Notes under the pieces: model-generated | Databases searched by the model: none | Seen by the model: only the letters and a program-made list of their open reading frames with translations | What the model was told of the DNA's origin: nothing | Program-made: the position numbers and the translations under genes | Assembly (NCBI GenBank): GCA_002702965.1 | Contig: PADE01000168.1 | Coordinates: 1-16,170 of the forward strand | DNA length: 16,170 nt | Direction of reading: 5' to 3' | From: Planctomycetaceae bacterium | GTDB lineage: Bacteria > Planctomycetota > Planctomycetia > Pirellulales > Pirellulaceae | In this document: in pieces, positions 1-7,930 of the stretch | Layout: every line of letters starts with the position of its first letter | Numbering within the stretch: position 1 is the stretch's first letter

Positions 1-84
1 ATGCCACCGCCCATGCCACCGCCCATGCCACCGCCCATGCCACCGCCCATGCCACCGCCCATGCCACCGCCCATGCCACCGCTT
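1..84. repeat. 12-bp tandem repeat encoding (GGGM)n
   Basis: Six exact head-to-tail copies of ATGCCACCGCCC cover 1-72. A seventh copy with two changes follows at 73-84. The array probably continues beyond the left edge. The unit is a multiple of three and lies in frame in the minus-strand gene, so copy-number changes would lengthen or shorten a Gly-Gly-Gly-Met tract without breaking the frame. The Met-Pro-Pro-Pro reading on the plus strand is a shadow. Confidence 0.95.
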
Positions 85-1310
85 GTGCCACCACCGCCGG
101 ATTGGGGCACCCGGACCTGGCGAATCTCTAAAGGCAGCTTGGCATTGCCGCAATCCGCGATAAAGCGGTTGATCTGGCGTTGATCCATCAGCATCACTAA
201 TCGCACAGGCAAACGCTTGGCAACGATCAGGTCGGCATCCCGATTCCCCCGTAACTTCGTGGCCGGAACCCCGGCTAACTGTTCATCGACGTAGCGATTT
301 TCCGCCGGGTCGAGACTCTCTTTCTTCTGAGCTGAGGAGCCGGCACCACCCCGACCCCCTCCGCCACCGCCGGCACCGCCGAATCCTGAGTTCTGGGCGG
401 CCATTTTGCCCATGGCTCCACCACCGCCGCGTCCACCCTCGCCCCCTCCCATTTCCGCCATCGCGTCTCCCATACCACCCATGCCGCCGCCGCCGCTCTC
501 GACGCCCTCTTTGGTAAGTTTTTTGACGAGACCGCGCAGTCCCACGCCCGTCACGTCTTTGCCGAGCGAGAGCGAGTCGATGCGTTTGATGCGCGCCTTG
601 TAGCGGGCATCGACCGTACCGTTCGTTTGCTTGATGATCTCCATGATTTGTTGCAAGACCCAAAGATCCTCTTGCGCATAGAGGATGTTGAGCACGCTGG
701 GATTCTCAGTTCCCCATCCGTCGGAGCTGAAACGTCGAGTCTGCAGTAACCCCTGATTTTGGGCGTTCCAGTCGACCGTGTATTGCCGCTCTTCTTCCGG
801 TTGCTCACGCCCTAGGACTTGAGGCGCCCAGTACGCGTCGACCAGGTCGGCCATCTTGGGAAGTTCACGTCCGATGTACAGTCGGTAGTAATTGCGCCAG
901 CGGACATCTAACTCTTGGGTCTCCTCAACTGGAAACGTCACCGACTGTTCAATGGGCGTTAGATTTTGGACCTGGGTGAGAAATCCCTTGTCCATCGACT
1001 GAGGCCAGACCAGCACACCTTTCTGGTAGTCGTATTGATACTGCCAAGCTTGCGCGACTTCAGCAATCTTGGCAGTGATTTCGAGCTCCATCTTCGCATC
1101 GGACTTCTCGTTGGGGTGATTTGCGGTGTCCCTGATCTGACGGAAGTTACTGAATTTGCTCTTAATGGAAGTGCTGCGTTGCGAGAATTCACCGTGGAGG
1201 ACACTGGTTCTCCAGAACCACATGGCCATAAACGTCACGGTCATAATGCCGCAGACCGCCCAGAAGTAGTGCTTCTTCAGGCCAGCCAGGAACAGTTGCA
1301 GCTTTGCCAT
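1..1310 (-). CDS. PilO-like single-pass inner-membrane protein of the pilus operon, 3' end beyond window
   Basis: The reading frame is open from an ATG at 1310 to the window edge (436 complete codons, no stop), so the C-terminus is missing. GGAG lies 8 bases before the ATG. Residues 1-14 are basic and cytoplasmic, about 15-34 form one membrane helix, and the rest should be periplasmic. Residues 272-326 are very rich in Gly and Met. Residues 356-403 look like a small alpha/beta domain (ADLIVAKRLPVRLVMLMDQ, then LPLEIRQVRV), reminiscent of the ferredoxin-like domains of PilO/GspM. From about residue 404 a (GGGM)n tract begins and runs off the edge. It follows the PilM-PilN-like gene by 104 bases on the same strand, the place where pilO normally sits. 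Seen: anchor, layout and repeats. Inferred: the PilO-like role. No clear sequence signature proves it. Confidence 0.72.
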   Translation of the reverse strand, partial: MAKLQLFLAGLKKHYFWAVCGIMTVTFMAMWFWRTSVLHGEFSQRSTSIKSKFSNFRQIRDTANHPNEKSDAKMELEITAKIAEVAQAWQYQYDYQKGVLVWPQSMDKGFLTQVQNLTPIEQSVTFPVEETQELDVRWRNYYRLYIGRELPKMADLVDAYWAPQVLGREQPEEERQYTVDWNAQNQGLLQTRRFSSDGWGTENPSVLNILYAQEDLWVLQQIMEIIKQTNGTVDARYKARIKRIDSLSLGKDVTGVGLRGLVKKLTKEGVESGGGGMGGMGDAMAEMGGGEGGRGGGGAMGKMAAQNSGFGGAGGGGGGRGGAGSSAQKKESLDPAENRYVDEQLAGVPATKLRGNRDADLIVAKRLPVRLVMLMDQRQINRFIADCGNAKLPLEIRQVRVPQSGGGGTSGGMGGGMGGGMGGGMGGGMGGGMGGG

Positions 1311-1414
1311 CGATGGAACTCCGTTGAAACCAGATGCCGAGGGACTCGTCTGTTTGTCTAATCGCGAAGTTGGTCTTTTGGGCGGCCGCCGTATTGATTC
1401 TTGACGATCCGATT

Positions 1415-3850
1415 TCAGTCGCTGGTCCGGGTTGCCAGGCGTCCGGAGTCGGGCGCGCTGGCAGCCGATGTCTGCGCGTTGTCTTGGCTATCCTGAGCGG
1501 GTTGTTGCTGTGCTTTTTGTTGGGCTTGTTTCGCGGTCTCTCTGTTCTTAAGACGTTCCCTGATCGGCGTCGGCTTCCAGACAAACTGGACGGTGAACGT
1601 AAATCGCGGTGCTTTAAAGGTGGTCGGCTTGTCCGAGTCCTCTCCTGAACCACCACCTCCGGCCAACGCGCCAGCGCCTCCACCTCCAGCCATGCCGGCT
1701 CCCGAAGCCATCCCGCCGCCTCCGGCCATGCCGGCTCCCGAAGCCATTCCGCCTCCAGCTCCTGCCATGCCGGCTCCCGAAGCCATCCCGCCACCTCCAG
1801 CCATGCCGGCTCCCGAAGCCATCCCGCCGCCCGCTCCGGCCATTCCGCCACCTCCGGCCATTCCGCCACCTCCGGCCATTCCGCCACCTCCGGCCGTGGC
1901 GCTGCCCCCGTCGAGGGACTCCATATGATTCCATTCGACGTCACCGTTGGCGACCATGACCGGATGAGTAATGCCGATTTCCGTCAGCTTGTAGGTCCCA
2001 TCGGGAAGTTGCACGCTGCCGAAAAACAGGTTTCGCATGAGGGTTTTTTGGACGAATTCAGCACCGCCGAGGTTTCCGATATCACCCTGGCCTCCGGCGA
2101 GATTGTTAAAAAAGTGGAATCCCTCGACCTCGATGACCCAGCCGCTACCTTCCAACTTCTCTTTTTTCTTCTTACCGCTGCCGCCGCCGCTCCCCTTGGG
2201 TGGCTCAGGAAATCGCACGTTGTAGGGGTCTGGAAACAGCCGCTTCAGGTCACTCTTGTTTTGCTCGTATAACAGGGCCATTTCATCGGTGAACCAATCG
2301 CTTAATTTTTCGTAGTACTTCGACTCCACGTAGCGGATTTGGATGTCCTGACGCGTTTCGAACGGTACTTCTTCGGGATCGAGCCAGACGCTGTGCGGCC
2401 TCTGTTGGTCAGCCGGCAGGTTGCGGTTCAGCGCCGTCAGCATCTCCATCCATAACAGACGGCGTTCACCGTTGCTGACGAGTTGGTTGCCAATCGCCTT
2501 GAGTTCGTCCAGTTCCTTTTTCATTTCTTGATGCGAGTCCATTTTTTGCGCGCTTTGGTCTTGTACTCGTTTGACATCGGCTTCGGCCGTTTTCCAATTG
2601 ACTCCGCCGATCACCTTGTCAGGTCGCACGCTATTCCAATTACGGTAGGTCGAGAAAAAGTGGAAAGAACAGGCCAGCAACAGGCTGGCCACACAGGCCA
2701 AAGCCCAAGGTTTCTTGGCACGCACCAAACGTTCGGTGACCATCTCCTTCGGCACCAGATTGGTCTTGATATCGGCTTGCCCCAAAGCTTGAAGACAGAG
2801 GCCGTAGGTGGCGCCAAACGAGAGGTAGTTGTCTTTGAACGACGAAGAGGAGACCACCTCGGACCCAGTGAGGCGCTTAAACCCGTCGAAGGGAATCACG
2901 TCATGCCCGAGATTTTTTGCCAAATACTGCGTCAGGCCGGGCAACTTGACGGTGTTGCCCAACAGCATCACGCCCTTGATCGTGGCTTTCCGGTCGATTC
3001 CCAAGAAATAGCTGATGGAACGCTGGACTTCGGTGACCATGTCGTTGAACACCGGACGCATCGCCGTGAATACCTGCTTGGGATCCTCCGCCTTGCGCGC
3101 ATTCCGCTTGAGATGCTCCGCCTTGGCAAAGGTCAGCTTCATATCTTTGGTGAGCTGTTTGGTGAAATGGCTGCCACCGACGGGAATACTACGTTGCCAC
3201 AGACGGAAGCCATTGGTGATGACCAGATCGGTGGTTTCTGTTCCCAGCGAGAGGATCACCGTTGAGGCGGGAGGATCTTCCGGATCCAACTCCTCATCGA
3301 GGCGATCGTGCAACAAGTCGTAGATGACGAAGTTGTAGATTGAGATGGGGGTCAACTGGAGCGTGTCCAATTCCAGGCCGCACCGCTTGAGCGGGCGGAG
3401 AGAACGGTAAACCTGGTCGCGCTTCATGGCGAATAGGCCGACCTCGGTATCCATGGCGATACCTTCGTGCATCGTGCCACCGCGCATCTGCTGAAAATCC
3501 CAGATCACGTCGTCGAGCTCGAAGGGAATTTGCTGACGGGCTTCGTATTTGACGATCTCGGGAATTTGCTTCGTCGGTACCGGAGGCGGCTTGAAGAATT
3601 TCGCCAGCCCACTTTGGCCGGGGACCGCCAGCCCGATGTGCGTCTCTTTGACATCGTTACGCGAGAGAAATTTGTCGAGCGCTTGTTGAATTAGCTTTTC
3701 CGGTTCGGCCTCGGGTTGGCTGAGAATCTTGGGGTACTCGATGTAATCGAAGGCCTCGGCCGTGATTCCATCCCCGTCACGACGACAGCGAAGTGCTTTC
3801 AAGGCACATTGGCCGATATCGATTCCCCAGACAGCTTTGACTCTTGCCAT
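1415..3850 (-). CDS. pilM: Type IV pilus assembly PilM with fused PilN-like membrane/periplasmic region
   Basis: An 811-residue protein, where PilM alone is usually about 350. Residues 1-355 are PilM, the actin-like cytoplasmic ATPase fold that docks the pilus motor to the inner-membrane complex. They show the first phosphate loop (GIDIGQCALKAL, 9-20), the second (SLGTETTDLVI, 201-211) and PVGGSHFTKQL (223-233). At 363 the sequence TNLVPKE matches the NLLP box that starts PilN and is the segment PilM binds. A membrane helix follows at about 381-400, then a helical stretch (420-455) and a PilN-like periplasmic domain (about 571-640). Residues 653-735 are an inserted Gly/Met/Ala tract, followed by a strand-rich piece and a Gln-rich tail. 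ATG 3850 was chosen because the PilM fold begins there and GAGGAG lies 10 bases upstream. The same frame opens further to a TTG at 4060, but that overlaps the likely promoter. The family call is firm; the fusion reading is strong but inferred from motifs. Confidence 0.9.
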   Translation of the reverse strand: MARVKAVWGIDIGQCALKALRCRRDGDGITAEAFDYIEYPKILSQPEAEPEKLIQQALDKFLSRNDVKETHIGLAVPGQSGLAKFFKPPPVPTKQIPEIVKYEARQQIPFELDDVIWDFQQMRGGTMHEGIAMDTEVGLFAMKRDQVYRSLRPLKRCGLELDTLQLTPISIYNFVIYDLLHDRLDEELDPEDPPASTVILSLGTETTDLVITNGFRLWQRSIPVGGSHFTKQLTKDMKLTFAKAEHLKRNARKAEDPKQVFTAMRPVFNDMVTEVQRSISYFLGIDRKATIKGVMLLGNTVKLPGLTQYLAKNLGHDVIPFDGFKRLTGSEVVSSSSFKDNYLSFGATYGLCLQALGQADIKTNLVPKEMVTERLVRAKKPWALACVASLLLACSFHFFSTYRNWNSVRPDKVIGGVNWKTAEADVKRVQDQSAQKMDSHQEMKKELDELKAIGNQLVSNGERRLLWMEMLTALNRNLPADQQRPHSVWLDPEEVPFETRQDIQIRYVESKYYEKLSDWFTDEMALLYEQNKSDLKRLFPDPYNVRFPEPPKGSGGGSGKKKKEKLEGSGWVIEVEGFHFFNNLAGGQGDIGNLGGAEFVQKTLMRNLFFGSVQLPDGTYKLTEIGITHPVMVANGDVEWNHMESLDGGSATAGGGGMAGGGGMAGGGGMAGAGGGMASGAGMAGGGGMASGAGMAGAGGGMASGAGMAGGGGMASGAGMAGGGGAGALAGGGGSGEDSDKPTTFKAPRFTFTVQFVWKPTPIRERLKNRETAKQAQQKAQQQPAQDSQDNAQTSAASAPDSGRLATRTSD
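1689..1892. repeat. Imperfect 36-39 bp and 18-bp tandem repeats inside pilM
   Basis: Four units of 36-39 bases start with GCCATGCCGGCTCCCGAAGCC at 1689, 1725, 1764 and 1800. They are followed by three exact 18-base units (GCCATTCCGCCACCTCCG) at 1839, 1857 and 1875. All are in frame on the minus strand and encode the MASGAGMAGGGG-type tract of the PilM fusion protein. The pattern points to expansion by slippage or unequal recombination. Confidence 0.9.
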
Positions 3851-4030
3851 GGTAGACAGGCTCCTCTGTCCGGCGTGACAGTGGCCGGAACTGCGCAACG
3901 TGACAGTGGTCGACAGCCAGATCCGTTCCCGAGAGAATTTCCGGGGACGAGACGGCGACACAGGCGGCCAATGGCACCAGTATGCCGTGTGGTCATCCGA
4001 GCGGCTCATCTGGCGAGAACTCTTCTTTCT

Positions 4031-4060
4031 AATGTACTGACTGGGCGGCAACAATGTCAA
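4031..4060 (-). promoter_or_regulatory. Likely sigma70-type promoter for the pilM operon
   Basis: On the minus strand a perfect TTGACA (4060-4055) is followed by an 18-base spacer and TACATT (4036-4031), which matches the -10 consensus at 4 of 6 places. Transcription would start near 4024, about 175 bases before the pilM ATG. Prediction from sequence only. Confidence 0.5.
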
Positions 4061-4128
4061 TTTATTTCGTGACCTTGCGGGGACTTATGTACTTTGCCGT
4101 GCGCCCGGATGCGGCTACGATGCAGGGC

Positions 4129-4146
4129 CGCAACCGAGCGGTTGCG
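4129..4146. repeat. Perfect 7-bp inverted repeat with 4-base loop
   Basis: CGCAACC (4129-4135), loop GAGC, then GGTTGCG (4140-4146). No T-run follows on either strand, so it is not a classical intrinsic terminator. It could be an operator or an RNA hairpin in the leader of the plus-strand gene, or chance in GC-rich DNA. Confidence 0.5.
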
Positions 4147-4173
4147 TGGCGGGGTTCCCCGGTCTACAAGTGC

Positions 4174-4188
4174 CGCCCCGCCGGGGCG
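4174..4188. repeat. Short GC-rich hairpin, 6-bp arms
   Basis: CGCCCC (4174-4179), loop GCC, then GGGGCG (4183-4188). It lies 28 bases after the neighbouring inverted repeat in the divergent spacer. Short and GC-only, so chance is quite possible. Confidence 0.35.
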
Positions 4189-4303
4189 CGAAGCGACTCG
4201 TCGCCGTGCGGTTTTTCCCGCGATCGCCCGTTGGCACCCTCCGCCCACCAAGTGGCAGCGGAATTGCCACGGATTCCCAACCTGCAGCTCCGTCTGACCG
4301 ACC

Positions 4304-7300
4304 ATGCAATTCCAGGAACTTGCGATTCTGCTTCCCTGTCACAGCCTCGAGGATTTCCCCGTCCATCACGAGGGGGATGAAGCTCAGGGGCTGCTGGCCG
4401 GTTGGTCGGCGATGTGGCATCCAGCGCTGATCACCTCAGCTGGCGCGATGCCCACCTGGATGAGGGTTGAGGACCCCCCGGACGAACTGTCCGGGCGTTT
4501 GTTGATTGTCCCGGCCGTCAGTTCTGATCAGCTCGCTACCGGATTTGTCGAGCGGGCTCGCCGCGAGGGGGCCTGCGTGATTACTCGTAAGCTCGAGCGG
4601 GCAGAAATTGTCGATGAGGCGCTGGCGGCTCTCGACGGCGGTGCCCAAGTGGTTGACTCCGACGTGGTCGCGGACTTTTTGGCTCTGGGTTATTGCTACC
4701 TGCAAGTCGAACTGTTGACACGGCAGATGCGATATTCGAGCAATCTGGATGAAGTGCATTTCAGCACGCTGGTGGTCGAGGCGGCCGCCGCCGCGATGGC
4801 CGGCGAGGCCGAAACCACCGCCCAGAAGCTGACGTCTTGCTTTGATTTGCTGGGCCAGGAACGCGATCACTACTATTCGGTCGACGCGTTTGTCGTCGAC
4901 TTGACGCTGCTGGCCAGCACCACGCTCGGAGCGGCGTTTCGCGAGGCGTTGGCAGCGGGCTGCCCGACCAACGTGCTGGTGTCGGGTGCGCTGCTGGCAC
5001 AAATGGCTGCCGAACACCCCACATCGCTGGCGCGATTGCGGCAGGCGATGGAGACTTCCCGCTGCGGACTGATTGGTGGAGAGGAGGTCGAGCGTCGGCT
5101 CGCGTTGTTGCCCGCCGAGGCGCTGCTCGGTGAGTTGCGACGCGGTCAGGAAATCTATCGGCGCCATTTGGATTGCACGCCGCAGATTTACGGGCGTTTC
5201 CGGTTTGGACTGACCCCCGGACTTCCCCAGCTGCTTTCACGCTTGGGGTATCGAGGCGCCTGTCACGCGACCTTCGAGGAGGGGCGTTTTCCGGAAGGAT
5301 CTCAAGTGAAGCTGCGCTGGGAGGGTAGCGACGGGTCTTCGATCGATGCGATCGCCAAAGCACCGTTGGACGCGTCGCGCCCCGAGACCTTTCTGAATCT
5401 TGCGGCGCGGCTGGGTGAATCGATGGATATGGACCATGTCGCCACGCTCGTGTTGGCGCACTGGCCGGGCCGCGCCAGTCCCTGGTTGTCGGATTTGCGG
5501 CGGATCGCCCGGTTTGGCGGGATGCTGGGACGCTTTGTGACGGTCGACGAGTATTTTGGCGACACCGATGTTCCCGGTTACTTGGAGCGATTCGAGGCGG
5601 ACCAGTATCGGTCTCCCTATCTGCAGCAGGCGGTGATCCGTCGACAGTCCGATCCGATTTCGTCGTCGGTGCATTATTGGCGGTCGCGCGCGATTGCGAC
5701 CGCCGCCCGCGCGCTCGATTCGCTGGCGAGTCTGGTGTCCGGGAACACGCCCGCCATGGACGGGTCGCTCGAGTCGCAGATCGATCAGGCGGAGGAGGGG
5801 GGGCCGCCGGTGGAGGATGCCGCGCTCACCGGCCAGCGCGCGGCCCTGGAGCGCTTTGCCCACGTTGTGTCCCCGGAAAACGGGGTCGCAATGAAGGGCT
5901 GTTTGCTCGTCAATCCGAGTGGGATGGTACGCCGCATCGGTGTTCGGTCCAGTCGTTTTCAGGGCGTGCCCGCGGTCGAGCGTCCAGTCTATGCGGCGGC
6001 CGAATCAGGCGGAGAGACACAGCTGGTGGTCGACGTACCCCCGATGGGCTACGTGTGGCTACCGACCGAGGGTAAAACTGGGCGAGAAACGGCGCGGCGG
6101 GCGGCCGATCCGGTGGCGATCGACGGCCGTGAAAAGGACGGGGTGGTCTCGCTGCGGAATGAATTTTTCGAAGTGTTGATCAATCCTAAGACGGGCACAC
6201 TACAGTCGATTCACGACTTTCAGTCGCGCGGAAATCTCCTCAGCCAACAGCTGGCGTTTAAGTTGCCCAGCCAGCGCCAGGCCGCCGGTGAGGCCTGGCG
6301 TGACCCCGTGGAAACAGCCGTCTACTCGGTCATGGCTGCGGATGAGGTACAGGTGACCGCGGCGACCGAGGTGTTTGGCGAAGTGACCACGCGGGGCCAG
6401 TTGTTGGGTCCGGACGGCCGTTCGCTGGCCGGCTTTACGCAGTGGTACCGGTTGTGGCGAGGAGGCCGCATTGTCGAAGTAGAGATCGAGCTCGATCCGC
6501 GCGAGGAGCCGCGGGCCGATCCCTGGAGTTCCTACTACTGTGCTCGTTTTGCCTGGGCGGATGAAGGCGCCGACTTGTACCGCACCATCAACGATGCGCG
6601 GTACAAGTCGGAGAGTGGGCGTTTTGAATCGCCCCAGCTAATCGAGTTAGACAACGGCGAGCGGCGCGTGGCGATTTTGACAGCCGGGCTTCCCTTTCAC
6701 CGGCGTCACGGCCTGCGGATGTTGGACAGTTTGCTGATTACTCGAGGGGAAACGCAGCGGAGGTTCCGGCTGGGGATCGGCGTGCAACTGCCCCATGCAA
6801 TTCACGCGGCGGCCACCTTTCAACATCCGGAAATGCTGACCTGGCAAGATGTGGCGCCTTCCCAGGACGCCCGGTCGGCATGGCTCTTTCATTTGGACAA
6901 CCGCAACGTCTTGCCGACCGCCTGGTCGCCGCTGGTGGAGGATGGCCATGTGCGCGGGTTTCGGGTGCGTCTGTTGGAGACGGCGGGTCGAGCGGCGCGG
7001 TTGCGTTTGGCCAGCTTTCGCGAATTGGGGACGGCCCGACAGGTAGACTTCCGTGGCCAGGGACTGGGTGATTGTCGGTTGGAAGAGGGCTCGATCTGCC
7101 TCCAGTTGACGGCTCACGAGTGGGCCGAGATTGAAGCCCGCTGGGCCACCGGAGAAGACGCTTCCGCCGCGCAGGTGGCGGCGCGTGAGCCCCCATCGTC
7201 GCCACCCAGCGAACCGCCGGTGGTCACCATCGACGGACCCGCTGGCGCGGGTAAAAGCACGGTGGCGAGGGCTTTGGCGAAGCGATTGGACTGGCATTTT

Positions 7301-7891
7301 CTCGATACCGGGGCGATGTATCGCTGCGTCGCGCTGGCGGCGCTGCGCCGTCGAACAAATTGGGAAGATCCTACTGAGCTCGAGGGGTTGGTCGACTCCC
7401 TCGCGATCGTGTTCGATGGCGGTCGTGTGCTGCTCGACGAGGAAGATGTCACGCACAGCATTCGACAACCCGAGGTGACGGAGATCATCCACCGCGTCGC
7501 CGACCCCCCTGGTGTACGTGAGCGTCTGATCGCGCTGCAGCGCCGGGCCGCCGCCGCCGGGCCCACCGTTACCGAAGGTCGTGATCAGGGTACGCTGGCG
7601 TTCCCCGCAGCTTCCTGCAAGATTTTTCTTACGGCCTCGGCTGAGGAACGCGCTCGCCGGCGCCAGGGCGAACTCGCCGCGAGCGGTCAGCAGGTTTCAT
7701 TCGAGGAGGTGTTGTCTCAGCAGCGGGACCGCGATCGAAGGGACCAAGAACGCGAGGTCGGTCGGTTGCAGCGAGCGGATGACGCGATCGAGCTCGTCAC
7801 CGATGGGATGTCTCAGCAGGAAGTAGTCGACCGGTTGGTTTCAATCGTGTGTGAGGCGACCGGTTGGCAGGATGCGCAGCAACGGTCATAA
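4304..7891 (+). CDS. cmk: GH38-like glycoside hydrolase region fused to cytidylate kinase
   Basis: A 1195-residue protein. CMK normally has about 220 residues and phosphorylates (d)CMP with ATP. The C-terminal 225 residues are a complete CMK: P-loop GPAGAGKST (978-986), LDTGAMYR in the CMP-binding region, EGRDQGT (1091-1097), and a lid with SAEERARRR and QQRDRDRRDQER. Residues 1-950 resemble the GH38 (alpha-mannosidase) type of clan: an N-terminal barrel-like part beginning LAILLPCHSLEDFP, motifs IGGEEVE (257-263) and YGRFRFGLTPG (296-306), then a beta-sandwich starting at NEFFEVLINPKTGTL (619-633), typical of GH38 C-terminal domains. I could not place the catalytic nucleophile. A 22-residue Ala/Pro/Ser linker joins the halves with no stop or internal ribosome site. 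An in-frame stop at 4295-4297 makes ATG 4304 the earliest ATG; no Shine-Dalgarno is seen. PlsC follows 39 bases later. The CMK call is firm; the hydrolase label is family-level only. Confidence 0.9.
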   Translation: MQFQELAILLPCHSLEDFPVHHEGDEAQGLLAGWSAMWHPALITSAGAMPTWMRVEDPPDELSGRLLIVPAVSSDQLATGFVERARREGACVITRKLERAEIVDEALAALDGGAQVVDSDVVADFLALGYCYLQVELLTRQMRYSSNLDEVHFSTLVVEAAAAAMAGEAETTAQKLTSCFDLLGQERDHYYSVDAFVVDLTLLASTTLGAAFREALAAGCPTNVLVSGALLAQMAAEHPTSLARLRQAMETSRCGLIGGEEVERRLALLPAEALLGELRRGQEIYRRHLDCTPQIYGRFRFGLTPGLPQLLSRLGYRGACHATFEEGRFPEGSQVKLRWEGSDGSSIDAIAKAPLDASRPETFLNLAARLGESMDMDHVATLVLAHWPGRASPWLSDLRRIARFGGMLGRFVTVDEYFGDTDVPGYLERFEADQYRSPYLQQAVIRRQSDPISSSVHYWRSRAIATAARALDSLASLVSGNTPAMDGSLESQIDQAEEGGPPVEDAALTGQRAALERFAHVVSPENGVAMKGCLLVNPSGMVRRIGVRSSRFQGVPAVERPVYAAAESGGETQLVVDVPPMGYVWLPTEGKTGRETARRAADPVAIDGREKDGVVSLRNEFFEVLINPKTGTLQSIHDFQSRGNLLSQQLAFKLPSQRQAAGEAWRDPVETAVYSVMAADEVQVTAATEVFGEVTTRGQLLGPDGRSLAGFTQWYRLWRGGRIVEVEIELDPREEPRADPWSSYYCARFAWADEGADLYRTINDARYKSESGRFESPQLIELDNGERRVAILTAGLPFHRRHGLRMLDSLLITRGETQRRFRLGIGVQLPHAIHAAATFQHPEMLTWQDVAPSQDARSAWLFHLDNRNVLPTAWSPLVEDGHVRGFRVRLLETAGRAARLRLASFRELGTARQVDFRGQGLGDCRLEEGSICLQLTAHEWAEIEARWATGEDASAAQVAAREPPSSPPSEPPVVTIDGPAGAGKSTVARALAKRLDWHFLDTGAMYRCVALAALRRRTNWEDPTELEGLVDSLAIVFDGGRVLLDEEDVTHSIRQPEVTEIIHRVADPPGVRERLIALQRRAAAAGPTVTEGRDQGTLAFPAASCKIFLTASAEERARRRQGELAASGQQVSFEEVLSQQRDRDRRDQEREVGRLQRADDAIELVTDGMSQQEVVDRLVSIVCEATGWQDAQQRS

Positions 7892-7913
7892 AGCTCGCTG
7901 CCCGGCCCCGACC

Positions 7914-7919
7914 AGGAGG
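7914..7919 (+). promoter_or_regulatory. Ribosome binding site for plsC
   Basis: A perfect AGGAGG lies 11 bases before ATG 7931 and 8 bases before an in-frame TTG at 7928. The spacing slightly favours the TTG and codon preference favours the ATG; the two starts differ by one residue. Confidence 0.65.
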
Positions 7920-7930
7920 CGCGCAGGTTG

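Larger units (their letters stand above)
3851..4303. other. Divergent intergenic region between pilM and the GH38-like/cmk gene
   Basis: This 453-base spacer separates two divergent genes. It holds the likely pilM promoter (4031-4060), which would give a 5' leader of about 175 bases. Two short perfect inverted repeats lie at 4129-4146 and 4174-4188. I could not find a convincing promoter for the plus-strand gene. ORFs reading through this spacer have no recognisable protein features and I treat them as chance. Confidence 0.6.

Noticed and set aside
1..84. CRISPR or attachment-site interpretation of the 12-bp array
   Set aside because: There are no spacers; the units are head to tail and in frame with a protein-coding low-complexity tract.
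1..183. Met-Pro-Pro-Pro repeat ORF on the plus strand
   Set aside because: It is the opposite-strand reading of the (GGGM)n array, and the minus frame is open for 436 codons with a ribosome site and membrane anchor.
1189..1944. 251-codon minus-strand ORF with WPEVAEWPEVAEW-like repeats
   Set aside because: The repeats come from reading the PilM Gly/Met repeat DNA in another frame; the frame overlaps two better supported genes.
2483..3265. 260-codon plus-strand ORF
   Set aside because: It lies wholly antisense to the PilM fold, whose motifs are unmistakable, and shows no protein family features.
3851..4060. 70-residue N-terminal extension of PilM from a TTG
   Set aside because: It overlaps the TTGACA promoter box, has no PilM similarity, and ATG 3850 has its own ribosome site.
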